Assembly: GCF_036689815.1 (NCBI RefSeq)
Contig: NZ_JBAHUR010000006.1
Span: 1 to 64,000 of the forward strand
Source: Magnetovibrio sp. PR-2
Lineage (GTDB): Bacteria > Pseudomonadota > Alphaproteobacteria > Rhodospirillales > Magnetovibrionaceae
Direction: 5' to 3'
DNA: 64,000 nt
The stretch's first letter is position 1, and every line of letters begins with the position of its first letter. Of the stretch, positions 61,144-64,000 are shown piece by piece. The notes under the pieces are model-generated. The model was not told the origin of the DNA and searched no databases. It worked only from the letters and a program-made list of their open reading frames with translations. The translations under genes and the position numbers were made by a program.

Positions 61144-62592
61144 GTGTTTAATACGATTAAGACCTATGTGCTCATCAGTTTTGTCACCCTTGGATTGGTG
61201 GCGCTTGTCGACCTGGGCATCCGCGCCTACGAAATCTCGAAAGGCGAACTTTTCGTCCAACGCCATGCTTCATTTTTTATGAAGAACCTGAGCTTGATGA
61301 AATACAGGCAAGAAAATTCGTCCCATCCCTTTTTGATGTATACATCTGTCGCCAATTATAAAGGGATGCTGCCTTTGATCGAGCCGGGCGTCGAGTTCCG
61401 GGTTTCGATCAACAATCACGGTTTTCGGACGAACGAATTTTATCCCAAAGTTCCCTGGAAGACCCGCGTCGTGATTATGGGGGATTCCTTCATGTGGGGC
61501 TATAACGCCAATCAAAGCGAAACGGCGGCGGCTGCGCTTGAAGACATCATCCACGAAAAACTATCTAAGGATGTCGAAGTCTTTTCCTTAGGCGTTTCGT
61601 CTTATTCCGGCGTGCGCTATGCCGCTCTGGCGCGAATTTATCTCGACTTTCTCGATCCTGACATCGTCGTGGTCGCACTGGATCAAAGTGACTTTGGAGA
61701 GGACTTGAGCCGCTTTGACGACTATATCCTCGATGACCAAGGCTATCCGTATGTGCTGAAGGATGCAGACGAGCTGTTGCGAAAGAAAGAGGGTGAAATG
61801 TTGGCCCTCGACGTGTGGGGCAACATGGTCCAGGATAAGATGGACTTTGATTTGAAGACCCGTATTCGAATGGGCAGTCCACTGGGTGAGGGTGTGTTTT
61901 ATCTCGCTGACTGGATGCGCAGCCGTGAAGATCATGCCGTCGTATCGGCAAGTGACTACATTAAAAATTCCGAAGGGCAAAAAGAAAACGCAACGCCTGC
62001 GCGCGGAAAGCCAATTTCCAGTGCCAAGGGAGCTGTCGAGCAATTTGCCCAAAAATATCCCAATATCAAGATCACCACATATGACGAGCTGTTGGAGAAG
62101 TACGGCGACGATATCACGCCGGGGCTGCCGCAATACGTCCGCCGCGATACAATTCCGTTCACTCTCGAGCGGGCTATTCAAGAATACCAGCCGACGTTTA
62201 AATCCATGGAATATATCCGTAATGAAACGTTGAAGCGCAATCAATCGTTTTATTTGGCGTCTTATCCCTATCCCAAAATGATTACGCCGTATGAAAACGT
62301 TGAATACAACGTAGATACCAACAAGTCGGATACGGTTTTCGACTTTTCCACCAACAGGGTCCATCCCAGGCTCATGGATGCGTATGCTCAAAAGCTTGGC
62401 ATATCACATATCGACACCTATCCCTTGTTTGAAGTGGATTCTCAAGACATGTGGGGGCACTATGATCCGCACTTAACGGCGAAGGGATATTCCCTCTTCG
62501 CGCAAGGCGTATATGATGGTATTAAGTCGGACCTGATTAAACGCTTGAAAGAAGCCGAAGCGCGTCGTCCCGATCTCGATGTAAAACAGTAG
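61144..62592 (+). CDS. SGNH/GDSL-type hydrolase or acyltransferase
   Basis: From GTG 61144 the 482-residue protein has an N-terminal membrane helix (about 8-28) and a periplasmic SGNH domain. Block I is VVIMGDSFMWGYNANQSE and a block II-like SLGVSSYSG follows. Block V is DMWGHYDPHLTAKGYSLFA with the Asp-x-x-His pair. It is the first gene of a four-gene cassette (SGNH, SxtJ-like, DUF5989, carbamoyltransferase). It probably modifies or trims a polysaccharide substituent. Confidence 0.85.
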   Translation: MFNTIKTYVLISFVTLGLVALVDLGIRAYEISKGELFVQRHASFFMKNLSLMKYRQENSSHPFLMYTSVANYKGMLPLIEPGVEFRVSINNHGFRTNEFYPKVPWKTRVVIMGDSFMWGYNANQSETAAAALEDIIHEKLSKDVEVFSLGVSSYSGVRYAALARIYLDFLDPDIVVVALDQSDFGEDLSRFDDYILDDQGYPYVLKDADELLRKKEGEMLALDVWGNMVQDKMDFDLKTRIRMGSPLGEGVFYLADWMRSREDHAVVSASDYIKNSEGQKENATPARGKPISSAKGAVEQFAQKYPNIKITTYDELLEKYGDDITPGLPQYVRRDTIPFTLERAIQEYQPTFKSMEYIRNETLKRNQSFYLASYPYPKMITPYENVEYNVDTNKSDTVFDFSTNRVHPRLMDAYAQKLGISHIDTYPLFEVDSQDMWGHYDPHLTAKGYSLFAQGVYDGIKSDLIKRLKEAEARRPDLDVKQ

Positions 62593-62594
62593 AT

Positions 62595-63014
62595 ATGAAC
62601 GATCTCACAGCACACGCTGAGCCGCCGAAGAAATCCAGTCCGCGGGCTTTTGGGATTGTGATGGCCGTTGCTTTTGCCGTGTTCGCGCTCATCACGTGGC
62701 GTAGCAATCCGGAAAGCACTTTGGTGATTGTGTTGGGGGCGGTGGCGGCATCCTTTTTGGTCATCGCACTGGTGGTGCCTCAACTCTTGGCCGTCCTGAA
62801 TGTGCTCTGGCTTAAGTTCGGCGAGCTCCTGCACAAAGTGATCAACCCGCTGATTATGGGGGCTATGCTGTATTGTCTGATCACCCCGATCGGGGTGCTG
62901 TTGCGTTTGGCGAAGAAGGATGTTTTGGGGCTGAAAATGGATCCCGCAGCGACGAGCTATTGGATTGCGACGGATGAAGACGCGGAAGCGTCATCTATGA
63001 CCCACCAGTTTTGA
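62595..63014 (+). CDS. SxtJ-family membrane protein
   Basis: The 139-residue protein has three or four hydrophobic helices (FGIVMAVAFAVFALITW, LVIVLGAVAASFLVIALVV, LHKVINPLIMGAMLYCLITP) and the SxtJ signature GVLLRLAKKDVLGLK near the C-terminus. SxtJ-type proteins of unknown function sit beside carbamoyltransferases in saxitoxin clusters and in many polysaccharide loci. The gene starts 2 bp after the SGNH stop. Confidence 0.85.
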   Translation: MNDLTAHAEPPKKSSPRAFGIVMAVAFAVFALITWRSNPESTLVIVLGAVAASFLVIALVVPQLLAVLNVLWLKFGELLHKVINPLIMGAMLYCLITPIGVLLRLAKKDVLGLKMDPAATSYWIATDEDAEASSMTHQF

Positions 63015-63023
63015 GTGACTTTG

Positions 63024-63173
63024 ATGGATATATTACGAGAACTTTTTTATTTTTTGCGCGTACGAAAAAAATACTGGCTGATGCCGATTGTGATCATCAT
63101 GGTCCTGTTTGGCGGTTTGGTCATTTTGACGCAGGGTTCCGCCGTTGCGCCTTTCGTTTACGCTGTATTCTAG
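63024..63173 (+). CDS. DUF5989 small membrane protein (SxtK-like)
   Basis: A 49-codon gene from ATG 63024: MDILRELFYFLRVRKKYWLM, then one transmembrane helix (about 20-37) and the closing GSAVAPFVYAVF, which is the DUF5989 pattern. It is short and easily missed. It follows the SxtJ-like gene by 9 bp, and the carbamoyltransferase start follows by 12 bp, so the order is conserved. Confidence 0.85.
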   Translation: MDILRELFYFLRVRKKYWLMPIVIIMVLFGGLVILTQGSAVAPFVYAVF

Positions 63174-63185
63174 GCTGTGGCTTCT

Positions 63186-64000
63186 ATGCGTATTCTTGGC
63201 ATCTCCGCTTATTATCATGACAGCGCGGCGGCCCTGATTCGTCGAGGCGAGGTGATTGCCGCAGCCCAGGAAGAACGCTTTTCGCGGATCAAACACGACA
63301 GCAACTTCCCGCGCAAAGCCATCGAATACTGTCTTGAAGAAGCGGGCTGCACGCTCACCGATGTCGACTATGTGGTTTTCTACGACAAACCCTTTTTGAA
63401 GTTTGAACGACTTTTGGAAACATATCTGGCGTTCGCACCGCGCGGTTTTAAGTCGTTCGCCAAGGCGATGCCGATTTGGCTGCGAGAAAAATTGTTTCAA
63501 AAGAACATGTTGCGCGACGAGTTGCGTCGCTATGACCCGGGTTTTGATCCGCAAGAACGATTGTTGTTTTCGAAACACCATCTGAGCCACGCCGCATCCG
63601 CTTTTTTCTGTTCGCCGTTTGAAAAAGCAGTGGTTCTGACCATGGACGGGGTCGGAGAATGGGCCACCTCGTCGGTTGCGATCGGCGATGGAAACGCGCT
63701 GACAACGGTCAAAGAACTTCATTTCCCGCATTCCCTAGGCCTCTTATATTCTGCCGTCACGTACTATCTTGGATTTAAAGTGAATTCGGGTGAGTACAAA
63801 GTAATGGGGCTCGCCCCCTACGGTGAACCGAAGTATGCCAAGCTGATGAAGGAGCACCTGATTAACATCAAACCGGATGGCTCTTTCCGGTTGGATATGC
63901 GGTATTTCAATTATTGCGTCGGCTTGACGATGACCAATGCCAAGTTTTCGGCTTTGTTCGGCGAGCCCGTGCGTACCCCGGAACACCAGCTCACGAAATT
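63186..64000 (+). CDS. Carbamoyltransferase (NodU/SxtI family), truncated by window end
   Basis: From ATG 63186 the frame is open to the window edge (271 codons seen). It starts MRILGISAYYHDSAAALIRR and contains the metal-binding SKHHLSHAASAFF, LTMDGVGEWATSSVAI and the NSGEYKVMGLAPYGEP segment of the Kae1-like domain. The C-terminal half is beyond the window. This enzyme transfers carbamoyl from carbamoyl phosphate to a hydroxyl, here probably of a sugar. The carAB operon at the left end supplies carbamoyl phosphate for general metabolism. Confidence 0.93.
   Translation, partial: MRILGISAYYHDSAAALIRRGEVIAAAQEERFSRIKHDSNFPRKAIEYCLEEAGCTLTDVDYVVFYDKPFLKFERLLETYLAFAPRGFKSFAKAMPIWLREKLFQKNMLRDELRRYDPGFDPQERLLFSKHHLSHAASAFFCSPFEKAVVLTMDGVGEWATSSVAIGDGNALTTVKELHFPHSLGLLYSAVTYYLGFKVNSGEYKVMGLAPYGEPKYAKLMKEHLINIKPDGSFRLDMRYFNYCVGLTMTNAKFSALFGEPVRTPEHQLTK

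Noticed and set aside
60824-61282. 152-residue open frame beginning at the relic
   Set aside because: Only the first 59 residues match the SGNH C-terminus; the rest overlaps the next SGNH gene out of frame, so it is not a real gene.

Overview
The window looks like the chromosome of a free-living Gram-negative alphaproteobacterium, most likely of the Rhodospirillales (Magnetovibrio/Terasakiella/Thalassospira-like). This is inferred from gene content: the yqeY-dnaG-rpoD order, a PAS_5-type protein, hemerythrin-GGDEF and NapC-type cytochromes, a pyruvate:flavodoxin oxidoreductase, many GTG/TTG starts and moderately high GC. No rRNA, tRNA, CRISPR array, transposase or integrase gene was seen.

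Region 1 (1-10998) is housekeeping: greA, carB and carA on the minus strand, then yqeY, an HPt/receiver-like protein, dnaG and rpoD on the plus strand, closed by a strong terminator. Two DnaA-box-like sites lie just upstream of dnaG.

Region 2 (11045-17964) is respiratory and signalling: a hemerythrin-GGDEF cyclase, a NapC/NirT tetraheme cytochrome and a diheme cytochrome with a stable hairpin between them, a LysR regulator, a PAS protein, and a minus-strand operon-like run queG, SUMF1-like, mscS, SnoaL-like. A 33-nt copy of the mscS 3' end lies beyond the SnoaL-like gene.

Region 3 (17985-25018) is a queuosine neighbourhood: queG, queC, a VUT/YhhQ-type transporter, queF, tgt and queA. A GST and a soluble chemoreceptor-like protein sit among them. 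The latter has a globin-like sensor with Leu in place of the proximal His and two signalling-hairpin tips.

Region 4 (25274-32541) pairs a membrane-anchored class III nucleotidyl cyclase with nifJ (PFOR) and a convergent single-domain cNMP-binding protein, followed by a secreted protein with an HExxxH motif.

Region 5 (32763 to the right edge) is a large polysaccharide locus. It has an EPS-type MarR regulator and a NusG paralogue, GDP-mannose and GDP-fucose synthesis (manC, gmd, fcl), two DegT-family aminotransferases, GT1, GT2 and GT-C-like glycosyltransferases, an O-antigen ligase/polymerase-like protein, a YbhN-type membrane protein, two B12-binding radical SAM enzymes, a likely amino-deoxysugar module (C-methyltransferase, cupin, aminotransferase, N-methyltransferase), a YfhO-like protein, MBOAT plus SGNH acyl-transfer genes, and an SGNH-SxtJ-DUF5989-carbamoyltransferase cassette that runs off the window. 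The second radical SAM gene is AT-rich, inverted, and bracketed by an intact SGNH gene and a relic of the 3' end of a paralogue. The geometry resembles that of the mscS relic, and this is the most unusual structural pattern in the window.
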